Positions 1-12,000 of a DNA stretch of 64,000 nt are shown here, one piece after another (position 1 is the stretch's first letter; every line of letters begins with the position of its first letter). This DNA is from Elgaria multicarinata webbii. Taxonomy: Eukaryota; Chordata; Lepidosauria; Squamata; Anguidae. The stretch is from assembly GCF_023053635.1 (NCBI RefSeq), contig NC_086173.1:147358697-147422696 (forward strand). The letters are read 5' to 3'. Under the pieces are notes generated by a model. That model was not told where the DNA came from. It saw only the letters and a list, made by a program, of their open reading frames with translations, and made no database searches. The position numbers were made by a program, and so were the translations under genes.

Positions 1-441
1 TCTCCCCCCCCCCCCCCCATTAGCTGGAAGGCGTCACCATTCCAAACTCTGATGGGTATTATATTTCAGTGGGTGGAGAGGGATTCCCAGGTGTCAGATG
101 ATCATCACTTGTCATAAGTTCCCATCAATGAAACATCAACCAATCATTCTGAACTCTCAACAAGTCATCGACCTAATAAAGGTTGGTCTCCCATCACCTG
201 TAGCACCATGTTCTGCAGGTTTTCTTCGGTGCTATTTATCATTTACCAGTATACAATTAGCAAAGCATTTCTTCCCTTTTTATTTAGTTTGAGCTCTTTG
301 ATTGCTACTTGTTTTTTTTATTTTAATGATTGCATCTTCTATACACGTACTAAACAGTAAATGAAAGAATAACTTCTTTGTTCAATAATATATAATCTAA
401 TAGCAACTTTCTGGTTTTTTAAAATGATGTACAATGATTTT
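1..441. other. AT-rich flank, no gene seen
   Basis: A poly-C run opens the window. The rest is AT-rich sequence with only short chance reading frames. It lies in the 3' flank of gene A (minus strand); I see no convincing exon. TTTATT words on the plus strand (AATAAA on the minus strand, for example near 487) could serve as poly(A) signals for gene A but none is clearly placed. Confidence 0.5.
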
Positions 442-676
442 CTGTTCCCATAGTCTACCTCTGTCATCTGTAATATAGTGGACATTTTATTCCAGACTTT
501 CTAGATCAACAAATGCTAGTTTCCAGCCTCCTCTCTATTAATATCTGGCTTGCAAAGATGGTTTTCCTTTTTTTCTCTTAATTTCTTAAAACTAATCTGA
601 TCTTTACTTAACTTTTATTTAATTTCATTTCAATCTTGCTTTCAGTGATTTTTCATTAGTATTTTTTGAAGGATGG
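442..676 (-). mobile_element. LINE reverse-transcriptase fragment, copy 1
   Basis: This stretch is closely repeated at 6628-6876. Read on the minus strand both copies contain a short FVDLE motif, as in the palm region of LINE reverse transcriptases (FVDLEKAFD-type), with interrupted reading frames. It is an old, decayed non-LTR retrotransposon fragment. The clade cannot be fixed by eye. Confidence 0.45.
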
Positions 677-1338
677 CTGAATCAACTTATAATTGTATGC
701 AGTTTGCCTTTACCTTTTGTGAAAAGTACGACTACTAACACTCCAAAATCACTTAGTCTATTTCCACTTTCATCTGTTTCTTTGATTTGTTTAAATGGAT
801 ATGTTTTGATATTTCCTGCTTGTTAGAAAAGCTCAGCAGGGATGTTATCTACTCTTGCTGAATTATTTCTTTTTAGCTTCACTATCATATTCCAATCTAA
901 GACTGCTTTCCTGTCTTTCCCACCTCTTCCTGCTGTACGGCAGGAAACAGAATAGTAGTAAGGGGGTAATAAGTAAGGATTAGACAATTCATGGAAGAAA
1001 GTTCTATCAGTGGAGAATTCGTAGTATTACTTAAGAATAATAACAGTGCTCAGAGGTAGGGTACCTCTGAGTATCAGATGCTAGGGGAAAGCAATAGCAG
1101 ATGTCCAGCAAGGACTATCACACTAGTAGTGCAATTAAATGCAGAGTCTGTATTCTAAAGTATTTATCATTTGAGCCCTACTAAATGTAAGAAGTGGGTT
1201 GTCCTGAAGTATATATTAGTTCAAGCAATAGCTGCTCCTTCTACTGCTACTGCTGCAGTTGGAGAACAGCAGCAACTGATGCGGTGCTCTTGGTTAACAT
1301 GTTCCATTCTGGTAACACCATTTCCATTATCTGGCTTC
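677..1338. other. 3' flank of gene A, nothing else recognised
   Basis: Unique-looking sequence downstream of the gene A stop codon; it would hold the 3' UTR of gene A. No well-placed canonical poly(A) signal was identified by eye. Confidence 0.4.
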
Positions 1339-1434
1339 TCAACATCTCCCACATTGCATATTATGTCCCATATAACTTCCTGTTCCTGCACATGGGTTCT
1401 GCTGTGCTCTTTTTTTCTTCAGATAGTAGCAGGC
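1339..1434 (-). CDS. Gene A exon 4: cytoplasmic tail and stop
   Basis: A strong pyrimidine tract (gtctttttcttgttttttct, then cag) precedes the exon on the minus strand. Phase 0 reading gives 31 residues, ACYYLKKKRAQQNPC at the start and MQCGRC at the end, then TGA at 1339-1341. The basic KKKR directly after the membrane span, and the aromatic/Cys start shared with the gene B tail (LYCLL), support it. The tail has four cysteines, including one two residues into it, which could be palmitoylated. Confidence 0.68.
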   Translation of the reverse strand, partial: ACYYLKKKRAQQNPCAGTGSYMGHNMQCGRC

Positions 1435-2032
1435 CTGAGAAAAAACAAGAAAAAGACCCTGTAAATTAGACTCATGCAGAACTTACTGGAAATGGCTTCC
1501 TATGGAGGACAGAGGGAAAGAAACACTGCCCCCAGAGTTGTCGTTTCTGGCAGCTCATTCTCTCCATGCCTGCTACGTCTGAAGTAGGGGTTGTAACAGA
1601 ATCTCCCTCAGCTGGACTCCCCTGTCCTGATTTTGCATTTCTGTACTTCTAGAATGGTTCTGGATTGGAACTTGGTGGGGCAGACTCCACTTGGTTTTTG
1701 GAGGAGTATTTCAGAATTTTTCTGAGGAGAAATGTAATGGCTAGCATTTTGAAAGAACAGACCCTCCCCTTCCCCCCCCCCGGTTCTCCATTATTTTTTC
1801 CCATTTTGGGGAAAAGGGGGGTTGTGGTGAAATGATACAATATTGCACAATTTTGCTAAAACAAGATACAGAAGAGGGCAGGGCTCCTGCAGCTTGAACT
1901 GCTGTGATGAAGAGGGGATTTCACCAGGTGCTGCATGGCACCTGATGAAATTCCCTTTTCAATACAACTGTTAAAGATACAGGCACCCTGTCCTCCTTTT
2001 CATATGGCCATCCTAGTTTGCATAACATGTGA

Positions 2033-2080
<48 letters not shown>

Positions 2081-3014
2081 GTTGTTATTGTTATTACATT
2101 TATATCCCAACTTTTTCCTCCAAGGAACTCAAGGTGGCATACATAATCCTCCTCTCCATTTTATCCTAAGAACAACAACCCTGTGAGGTGGGTTGGGCTG
2201 AGAGTCTGTGACTGGCCCAAAGTCACCCAGTGGGTTTCTATGGCTGAGTGGGGACTAGAACCCAGATCTCCCAGCTCCCAGTCCTATACAAGGGGATGGA
2301 GGGAGCCCGTGCACATTTTCTAATGTGATGTATCTGACCCACTTAGACATCTCCCAAAGACTAACTCACACATGCAACTAGGACTGGATTGAAGGCAGGA
2401 TCCCTGAAGGCAAAGGCTCTGTAGTTTGTTGCTTCATCTCTGGAGCAGAATGATATCATTTTTGCTTCCCCTTCCTGCCCCACTTCCCCCATGGTGCAGT
2501 GACGAAACAACAGCAACCCTTAAATAACTAATAACATAATTACCGCTAAAACTGTTCCAATTAGCAACATCACTGCACAAAGAGAGCCCAGAGTGATCAG
2601 GGCAATGGCCCAGGGTGCAATCGATACATGGGCTGAAGACTCTGTAGGACAAAAGAACGACAAAAAGGAGAGGGAATAAAGTCAAAGTCAAAGCCAGTGC
2701 TGTGATCATTCTTCTGAGCTTTTAGGGCAGGGTAAGGCAGAAGGTAGGCTGGGATTTAATGGTAGAACTCGGAGCGATTTATAGTAGATCGAGAAGGACA
2801 ACAAAAGGGCTCTACCGTACCCTAAATTGGGCTGCTCAAATGAAGAAAGCTTCAGGTGGGTGGGAATCAGGGGTTAGTTTTTTGAGCGAATAGGACTGTA
2901 ACCTCGCCAGTCATGTGTTCAGGGCCACCCTTTTCTACTCCGCACCCCACTATTTTGCCAAGATCCCTCAAGTGGACAGAAAGATGGCATGCCAATGCGT
3001 AAATAAATAAGTCC

Positions 3015-3054
<40 letters not shown>

Positions 3055-6000
3055 AAGCGGGTTGCTTGGTCGGATTTCCTGAGCTCTATTCCTGATCTAT
3101 TTAGTTTATTTTATATCCTTCTTTTCCTAGAAGGAGCTCAAAGTGGTACACACGGTTTCCTGCACCCCGCTTTATCCTCACAGCAACCCTGTGGGGGGTA
3201 GAGAAGGCTTAGAGATCATCATTGGCCCAAGGTTGCCCAGTGAACTTCATAGCTGAGTGAAGATTTGAACCTCAGTCCCCCCAACTCTCGTCCACCACTA
3301 CGCTGTATTGGCTCTCTATGATTTACATTGGACCTTACCTGTGGTGGTAGTTGTGGTACATGGATACGCTATAGTTGTTGTAGGACACATTGTGGTGGCT
3401 GGAGCAGGTAGAAAACAAACGGGTGGGGGGGTTGAGGGGGAAGACAAGGATTGTTATAGTGGAATGTCTCATCCTGGTTGTTGTGACTTCAGAACTGAAT
3501 GAAACATTCCCACAAGACAGAAAACATTTTCACAAGACTGTGACTAGCTTGGTGCTGCTGATCCCTCTCCAAAGTGCAGAATTAGCAGGGGGAAGCCATA
3601 GCTGAGCCAAAAGGGAATTTTCATTTGAAATTTGGAGCAGTTGGGTGAGGGATAAAAATGCCCCCCCTTTATTTATTTATTTCCACTATGGCTTGTTTCA
3701 CTGACAGGTGGCTCCTCCCAACACTGCTTGGCAACTAACATCCCCCCCCCTCAGAACTACACTATATCACTATGTAATGTCATTCTGAGGAGGTTTGCAG
3801 GGGGGCAAAATAATAATAATAATAATGAAGCTCTGGTGGTAAATTTTGCCCCCACCCTTTCACTGCTTGAAATAGAGGGATCCTTTTTGGCTTAGCTCTA
3901 GGCCCAAGTGGGGGTGGGGAGACCCAGAGAGATACTTTCCTCTGTAACCATATCCCTTGTGCCAGGACTGCAGACCCTCAGGATTGGGGGTCCCAACCCA
4001 ATCCTATGGAGTTCCCCAGATGGCTATGCCCCCTTCCCCAGGCCCCCCTCCCCGCTTTCCCATCTGACCAGGTGTCTCTGGGTGGTTTCCTGGCTTTTGT
4101 GTAATTTGTTCCCCATTCTAAAAGATTGAAATGCCTCTGCTAAGGCTGATATTACTGTTATTAAGAGCGATGAGCTAAAATAGGGTGGTGTTATACATGG
4201 GGACACCTATGAAGATGTCCAGAAACTTCAGTTAATGCAGAACAGTGCAGCAAGGCTGCTTACTCTGGCTGGCCGTTTTGAACATATTTCTCCAGTGCTG
4301 CACCAATTGCATTGGTTGCCAGTCACTTTCTGGGCCCCATTCAAAGTTTTGACATCATTTCATTTCTATACGACCAATAGCCAAAGTTGTCTGGGCGAGT
4401 CACAGCAAGATAAAACACAGCATAAGAAATTAATTATACAACGTTTTAAAACAATAGAAACAGCTAAAAACAGAATCAGTAAAATACCAGACCTGTTCAA
4501 TCAGCTGGCATAAATGCCCCCATCATATGCCAGTCTTAAGCTGCTGCCAAAGAGATGGCAGTGTTGATGTTGGGCGGGTCTCAGTGGTGAGCTCATTCCA
4601 CAATTGGGGAGCCACCATTGAGAAGGCCTCTCCTTTGTTGGCACCTTCTGAGCCTCCCTTGGAGGTGGCACTTGGAGGAAGGCCTCAGATGTCAATCGTA
4701 GCATATGGGTAGATTCATGTTGGGAAGATGCTCCCTCAGGTATTGAGGTCCCAAGCTGTGCTGCTGCTCTTTAAAGCCCTAAACAGCTTAGGACCAGTCT
4801 AGCTGAAGGAATGCCTTCTCCTGTATGTTCTTACCTGATTGCAAAGATCATCTTTGAGTACCACCTCCCACAATGGTGCAGTGGGTGGCTACCAGGAAAA
4901 GAGCCTTCTCTGCAGTAGCCTGTCATCTACGGAATGTCCTTTCCAGAGAGCAACACCTGGCATCTTTATTGTAAACATTTAGATGCCGAGTTAAGACCTT
5001 CCTCTTTAAGCAGGCCTTTAATCTTCACTGTTGTTTTATTAATTTTAATTTTACCATTGCCTCCTCAATGGTTTTTTAATTTTTTTTCATGTTTAGTATT
5101 GTATCTTTTGATAATTTTGTTATTGTGTTATTTTTAGTATGTGCATTCATTTATTTATTGATGGTTATTTTGTTGTTGTTGTTGTTGTTTGGTTTTATGA
5201 TTGTAAACTGCCCCAAGGGCATTTGCTAGTTGGGCAGTATACAGATATCATCATCATCATCCCCTGCCCCTTTTGCTTTTGGCCTCACCCATTTTCCCTG
5301 CAGCCCTGCCATGAAATGCAGCCACCAAGAGCTTCCCTAAAATTTAACCCTCTGGCTGAAAGCTTGAACCGTTCCGCTTCATGCAATGCTCTGGCAGCAC
5401 AGTGTTGGGTCTCTACACTTGCCCCTCCTCTGGAAAGATCTCAGAACAGTAAGAAGAGGAGAGAATCACAGGGTGAACTAACACCTCCTTATCCCCACCC
5501 GCCGTGCACAAAATGTCTATGAAACTCTTCCTGGTATAAGGTCAAAGACTATTAGAGGAAAGACTTGCAGATATTTCCATCTCAACTCCATGCCATTGCC
5601 TGTCGATTTATTTGACTGGATCTACACTACTGCTTTAAAGCGCTTTGTAACAGTTATAAAGCGCTTTAAAGCAGTAGAGTAGATCCGGCCTTTGTTCCCC
5701 CCAGAAATGAGCTTTACTCTTACTGTGTGTTGTCACTGGTGTCGTTGTCTGAGGAGGGAGTGTCTCTGCTATTGCTGGTGCAGTGGCGGGGATGGGGGCT
5801 GCTGTTATTGCCGGTGCAGTGGCGGGGATGGGGGCTGCTGTTATTGCCGGTGCAGTGGCAGGGATGGGGGGCAGTGTTAATCCTGGTACAATGGCAGGGA
5901 TGGGGGGCAGTGTAATCGGTGGTGCTGGTGCAGTTGTTCCTCCAAGTAATCCTGTTCCAAGTAATCCTCCTCCTCCTCCTCCAGCTGCTGCTCCCCCTTC

Positions 6001-9000
6001 TCCTCCAAGTAATCCTGTTCCAAGTAATCCTCCTCCTCCTGCTCCTCCAGCTGCTGCTCCCCCTTCTCCTCCAAGCAATCCTGTTCCAAGTAATCCTCCT
6101 CCTGCTTCTCCAGTTGCTGCTCCCCCTTCTCCTCCAAGCAATCCTGTTCCAAGTAATCCTCCTGCATCTCCAGTTGCTGCTCCCCCTCCTCCTAAAAGTT
6201 CGCCTAGCTGTGCAGCTGTTGAGAAAAGACAACAATCAATGCCTGTAAGCCAGGTAGAGCCGTCCTCAGACCACCCTGTTTCCCCATTCAAGTCATACCC
6301 ACATCATCCCATTAGATTAGAAATTCCCACTTAGATTGGTCTTTCTTTTAAAATCGTCCCACATGGAGACACCTCTGTTTCACAAGAGGTTCACTTCTAG
6401 CTCACTGGCACCACCTGTTCTATTTCTCTTTGTTCAATAATTTGTTGTTTATTCGTTCAGTAATTTCCGACTCTTCGTGACTTCATGGACCAGCCCACGC
6501 CAGAGCTTTCTGTCGGCTGTCGCCACCCCTAGCTCCCCCAAGGTCAAGTCTGTCACCTCCAGAATAATAGTAACTCTAATAGTAACCATTATTATTATTA
6601 TTATTATTATTATAATTATTATTATCTGTTCTCATAGTCTACCTCTGTCATCTGTAATATAGTGGATATTTTGTTCCAGAAAAAGCCTGTCAAAGACTTT
6701 CTAGATCAACAAATGCTGTATAAATGCATTTCTCGTTTATAGTCTCCTCTCTATCAATATTCAAATTGCAAAGATACTCTCCCTTGTTCCTCTTAATTTC
6801 CTAAAATCAAGCTGGTCTTTACTTAACTTTTCATTTAGTTTTATTTCAATCTTGCTTTCAATAATTTATCATTAGGCTGGAAATGATGGGAGTTGCAGCC
6901 CAAACACATCTGGAGGGGCACCGGGTTAGGGGATGGCTGTGCTTAACACCTCAACAGTGGAAATCTAGATGGGATTGCAAGATGATTTGAGGATTAAGGG
7001 CCAAGAGCAGTCTTCCCTAACCTGGTTTGGATCAGATTGGAGTAAGCCGAGCTATTTTCCAAGAAGTTGGAAATAGCTTGGGTTATTTTCCATGCCAATT
7101 CAACTTCGGAAACTTTCTACCTCAGCCTTCCTTTTAAGAGCTCAGAGGGGTTGCACTATGAAAGCTGTATGAAAGTGGCATATAAACGGCAGGAGCCACA
7201 CCAAGCAACATATAGCACTATGAAAGCTGTATATGGTATGTGTCAGTGGGCCTCCCAACAGTTGTCAGTGCACTTCAATACCGCTATAAAGCAGTAGCGT
7301 GGCTTCCTGTCTTTTATATAGCACTTTCATACCCCTTTTGTAGTGAAATATGCTGCTTGGTGTAGATTAGGCCATAACTCAGTGTGATAGAGCACATGCT
7401 TTGCATGCAGAAGGCCCCAGGTTCGATCCCCAGCATTTCCAGGTAGGACTATGAAAGAACCCTGCTTGAAACCCTGGAGAGCCATTGCTACCAGTCAGTG
7501 TCAATGATACTGGGCTAGATGGACCAAGGGTCTCAGTATAAATTAGCTTCCTATGAGCTTTATCACACCAGCGTTATACTGTGCAATCACTGCGAATTGC
7601 ATGCAAAGGACTCCGAAGTTTTCCAGCTTATAATCTGCTTTTATTGTGAAGTACTCCCATGCCTCCTGCTTTAATTGTGCTATAAAAGCAAAAGACTCGC
7701 CATATTTTGATACTAGTTTTCGAGCGTATCATCCGAGCGGCCACTGGGGCGCAGGAGCAGGATTTGAAAAAAAATTAAACAAATGCTTACAACTGCGTAA
7801 GCTTTAAAGATAAAGACATCAAAAATTGGCACAGTAATAGATATTAAGGAGAGCTTTCAGCATACCAAATTTGAATCTGCTTGGGTCATCCGTTGATTTT
7901 GTAATGATTTTTTTACATTTCCCCCCTTAAACGCATTTCCTGGAATGCAAAGGATCTTGCCGCCCAGTAGCAACAATAACAACAACAACAATGCCGACAG
8001 CTTAGTGCTGCAGGGATAATTCAAGGGAAACAGGTACGTGGGATGAAGCTCTATGTTCCTAAGCAGCTTGATATGGTAGCCAAGGGGGAACAGAACCGAT
8101 GGCTTAGTTTTAGCAGTGGAGGCTGCCCTTTATGCCCACTATGCCATTTTGAACACTTTGGGGTCCTTGGGCGTTAGCAAATTTTACATCATCACCTATC
8201 GCTGGGCATTAAAGGTGAGCCAAAATGAAGCTTCAGCCAAACAGCAAAATACTAGTTGATCTAGTTTAAAATGAGTGACTAAGCTTAGGGTTGGATATTT
8301 GGGTTGCTTAGGCGTTTAAAATTTGCCTGCACTGTCTTTCTGCACTAGGGTGGTTCACCCACACACAAGGCAAAACCCAACAATATTGAAAGACAAACAA
8401 ATCACGGAATGAGAGACAACCACAAGTCATTACAGGCAGAGCTACCTCTTATTGTAAACATCACAGAGGGGAAACCCCTCCCCTCCCCTCCCCTCCCCAG
8501 TAATGAAGCATGTCTGCATCTTGCAGCAGAATTTTTTAAACCAAGGTTCTGATGTTTGCATCTGGATCCCAGTGTTAAGCAGCTAGGATGGATCCATCTG
8601 TACCAAAATATAAACTGTTACTGGTTCAGGGAACCGTAATCTTTTGAGCTTGGGGTTGGTCTGAATGATTTTTCAGGGCTTCCTTAGGGTCCGTGCATCT
8701 GATGGCAAAGAGATTCAGAATCTCCTCCAACTCTGTGGCCTTAGCTAGACCTACCTTTTGTTCCAGGGTTGAGGAGGGGAGACCTCGCGTTGGGATTAAC
8801 GCGAGGTCTCGCCCCTGTTTACATGTAAGGCGCGACGCCCTCAGGAAGAGAGGCGTTGCGCCTGCCATTTTTTATTTTTAAAGGGAGAGGAGCGCATGAA
8901 TGCTCGTTTGCTGAAGGAAGGTGCTTTTTTAAATTAAATTTCATTTTCCTGCTCCCCCCACCCTAACCCCGATGGGTGCAGCGGCTCCTGGCTCCATGCA

Positions 9001-12000
9001 AGTAATCGCGCTGAGTGGGGTCAAGCCGTGGAAACGGGCCAGACGTTCCATGGTCTTGGGCTCAGACCGGGACCGTGGAGAAAGCGGGCCCAAAGGGGAA
9101 GGCTTTATCCCAGGGCAAGGAAGGGATGATCCCTCCCTGATCCCAGGATCCCCTGTGCGTCATGTGGACGCCCAGGGACAATCCCGGGGTTCGCCCCGGG
9201 ATATAGCCTGGTCTAGCTAAGGCCTGTAATTCTAGACTCAAATATTTCCGTAATGAGAGCTATCACTATGGATGCCCTGAAGCAGTGCTGTTATGACCTG
9301 ACAGTTAATAGCTGAGTAGCATCCTAGTGATGTGTTTCCATGGGAGCTAAGAAGGCCCAAGAAAGCACAGGTGATGGATGGGGATGACAGATATTTGGCA
9401 TCAAAACATAGCTTTTGGTGAGGCCCAAATATGTCCTGAAACCTCTTAGATTAGTCAGACAGCTCAGACAAACATTTAGATACCCTTAGTGTTATGTGTG
9501 TGCTCCCCACTTTCAAGTGGTGAGATGTTTTAGGAGTGCCCGTGTTTATCATAAGAACATAAGAAGAGCCCTGCTGGATCAGACTAAGGGCCCATCTAGC
9601 CTAGCACTCTGTTCACACAGTGGCCAACCAGCTTCCCACAGGAAGCCTACAAGCAGGACATGAGTGCAACAGCACCCTCCTGCCCATGTTCCTCATCAGC
9701 TGGTGTACATTGGCATACTGGCTCCAGTCCTGGAGGTAGCATACAGCCATCAGAGTAGCCACTGATAGCCTCCTCCAGAAATTTGTCCAACCCCCTTTTA
9801 AAGCTATCCAAGTTGGTGGCCATCACAACATCTTGTGCTGTGTGAAGCAGTTCTTCAGTTTAGCTGTCCTGATCCTCCCACCAATCAGCTTCACGAGATG
9901 TCCCCGAGTTTCTAGTATTATGAGAAAGGGAGACAAATGTGTCCCTATCCACCTTCTTCACACCATGTATGATTTTGTACACCTTTAGCATGTCCCTCTT
10001 TACTTGCCTCTTTTCTAAGACAAATAGTCCCAGATGTTGTAACATAGGGGAGATGCTCCAGCTTCTAGATCATTTTAGTTGTCCTTTTCTGCACTTTTTC
10101 CAACTCTGCGATATCTTTTTTTTTTAGGTGTGGCAACCAAAACTGCACACAGTATTCCAGGTATGTTCGCACCCTAGATTTGTATAAGGGCAGTATGATC
10201 TTGACAGTTTTATTTTCAATTCCTTTCCTAATTATACCTAACATAGAATTTGTGTTTTTCACAGCAGCCCTTTTCACACTGGGTTGACATTTTCATTCAG
10301 CTGCCGAAAAGCTGGGAAACCACAAATCAATCAGTGGTCAGGGGAAGGGGGGGCAGGGAAATGGGTATCTGAGGGCCTCTGGGGTATCTGGGGGGCGGAT
10401 TTAGCCCATCGGCCAAAGATTCTACACACCTGCTTTATAGGCAGAGCTTGCAAGGTTCAGTTTCTGGCATTTCCACTTGAAAGGATCAGGTTGCAGGTGA
10501 TGGCAGAAGCTTCTTTCTGCCTGAGATGCTAGAGACCTGCTGCCAGTCGGACTAGGTAACCCTGGGCTGGATGGGCAGTCAGGATACCATGACATGAAGC
10601 ATGCTCTTATGCCATTTACCCTAATGACTGAGTTAAACCTTTATCCCTCTAAACTAAACCCATTGCCCCTTGTCCTAATACCAAGGGTTCATAGGTTGAA
10701 CAAATTATTTTCGTCTGATCTGCTTTTGTATATTCATAGACCGTTACCATTTCCCCCTTCAATCTTTTGTTGTTGTTGTTCTTGGCTGAATATATACATA
10801 ACTCCCATTGTCATAAGCTTTGCTCCTCTGCAGCAGAGCTGTTTCGTCCAGCTATGCCACAATCACAAGGATACGTACAGTCACTCACAAATACCAATCG
10901 CTCAGGAAACCTTTCCTTCCCATATGCACTCCTGGGACCCTGCTTCTGGGGTAGCCTCCAGAGAATACATAAATACTCAATGTGATTTGTTTTTGCTTTT
11001 TTTAAAAAAAAGATGCATATCTGAGATACTCGTCTGACTAAGCAACCTGAAGCTGATCTGAGGCCTAAATCTGACTGTTCGTATGTTGTGGCTCACAAAT
11101 ACTTTCTCTTTTGTTTTGCCGACGCAAACTGTCCCCAAAGGGCTAGCTCCAGATAGCGGTGGGTTCTGGGATTTCCCAGGGCTCCAAGGTACATCAAAGA
11201 GCTTCATTGTCCCCAAACAGCACGGCTAGCCTTGCTTTTCAAAGGATACTCAGAAAGTTTAAAAGTAGCCTCAGAAGATTCTGCCCCACAATGTCCACAT
11301 TAAGGAGCTCCACAGAGGGCACCTTGCTTAAGCTCCCCCCACTCTTAATCCTAGAGTCAACACAAACTCCCCCAGATGCACATTTGTGTGGAACAAATAG
11401 AACATGTGTGAACCTGGGCCGGATCTACACTACTGCTTTAAAGCGCTTTATAACAGTTTTATAGCGCTTTAAAGCAGTTAAAGCGCTTTATAACTGTTAT
11501 AAAGCGCTTTAAAGCAGCAGTGTAGATCCGGCCCTGGAGAGCATAAAGAGGGTGGGCAGAAATTCTGGCGACTGAGGAGACTGAAGAAAACACCCCTGTG
11601 GTCACAAGAATTGCTGCCACTCGTATTCGTAATGGGTATGTTTCAGGTAGGCTGATACACAAAGCGTGGAGGATGAAAACATATAGAGTGAACTAGCCTC
11701 TTTGACTATTTCCCATCAGCTTAGGAACATAGGATGCTGTCTTATACTGAATCAGACCATTGATCCATATACCGTATTTCTTCGATTGTAAGATGCCATC
11801 GATTGTAAGACGCACACTAATTTCAGTACCACCAACAGAAAAAAAAACCCTAAGACACACCCACGATTCTAAGACGCGTCTTAGAATCAAAGAAATAGGG
11901 TAGCTTGGTATTGTCGATTCTGACTGGCAGCAGTTCTTGAGGGTTTCAGGCAGGATTCTTTCCTCGCTCTACCTAGAGAAGCTGGGCATCGAACCTGGGA

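Noticed and set aside
1649-1855. Alternative last exon for gene A (acceptor cttgttttag, 69 codons ending PSSNPEPF).
   Set aside because: Phase is acceptable, but the exon runs through a poly-G/C tract and has no stop-transfer residues near its start. The exon at 1339-1434 has a far better acceptor and KKKR after the span.
2434-2709. Minus-strand frame starting MITALALTLTLFPLLF, which looks like a signal peptide.
   Set aside because: The hydrophobic start is the pyrimidine tract of the gene A transmembrane exon read in another frame; the phase-1 reading after the acceptor fits the family.
5783-6334. Plus-strand Pro-rich frame of 183 codons (SNPVPSNPPPPP).
   Set aside because: It is the antisense of gene A exon 2. 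It has no signal peptide or splice partners on that strand; low-complexity DNA keeps several frames open.
7376-7450. Possible tRNA gene (B box ggttcgatccc).
   Set aside because: It is the head of a dispersed SINE; the acceptor stem does not pair.
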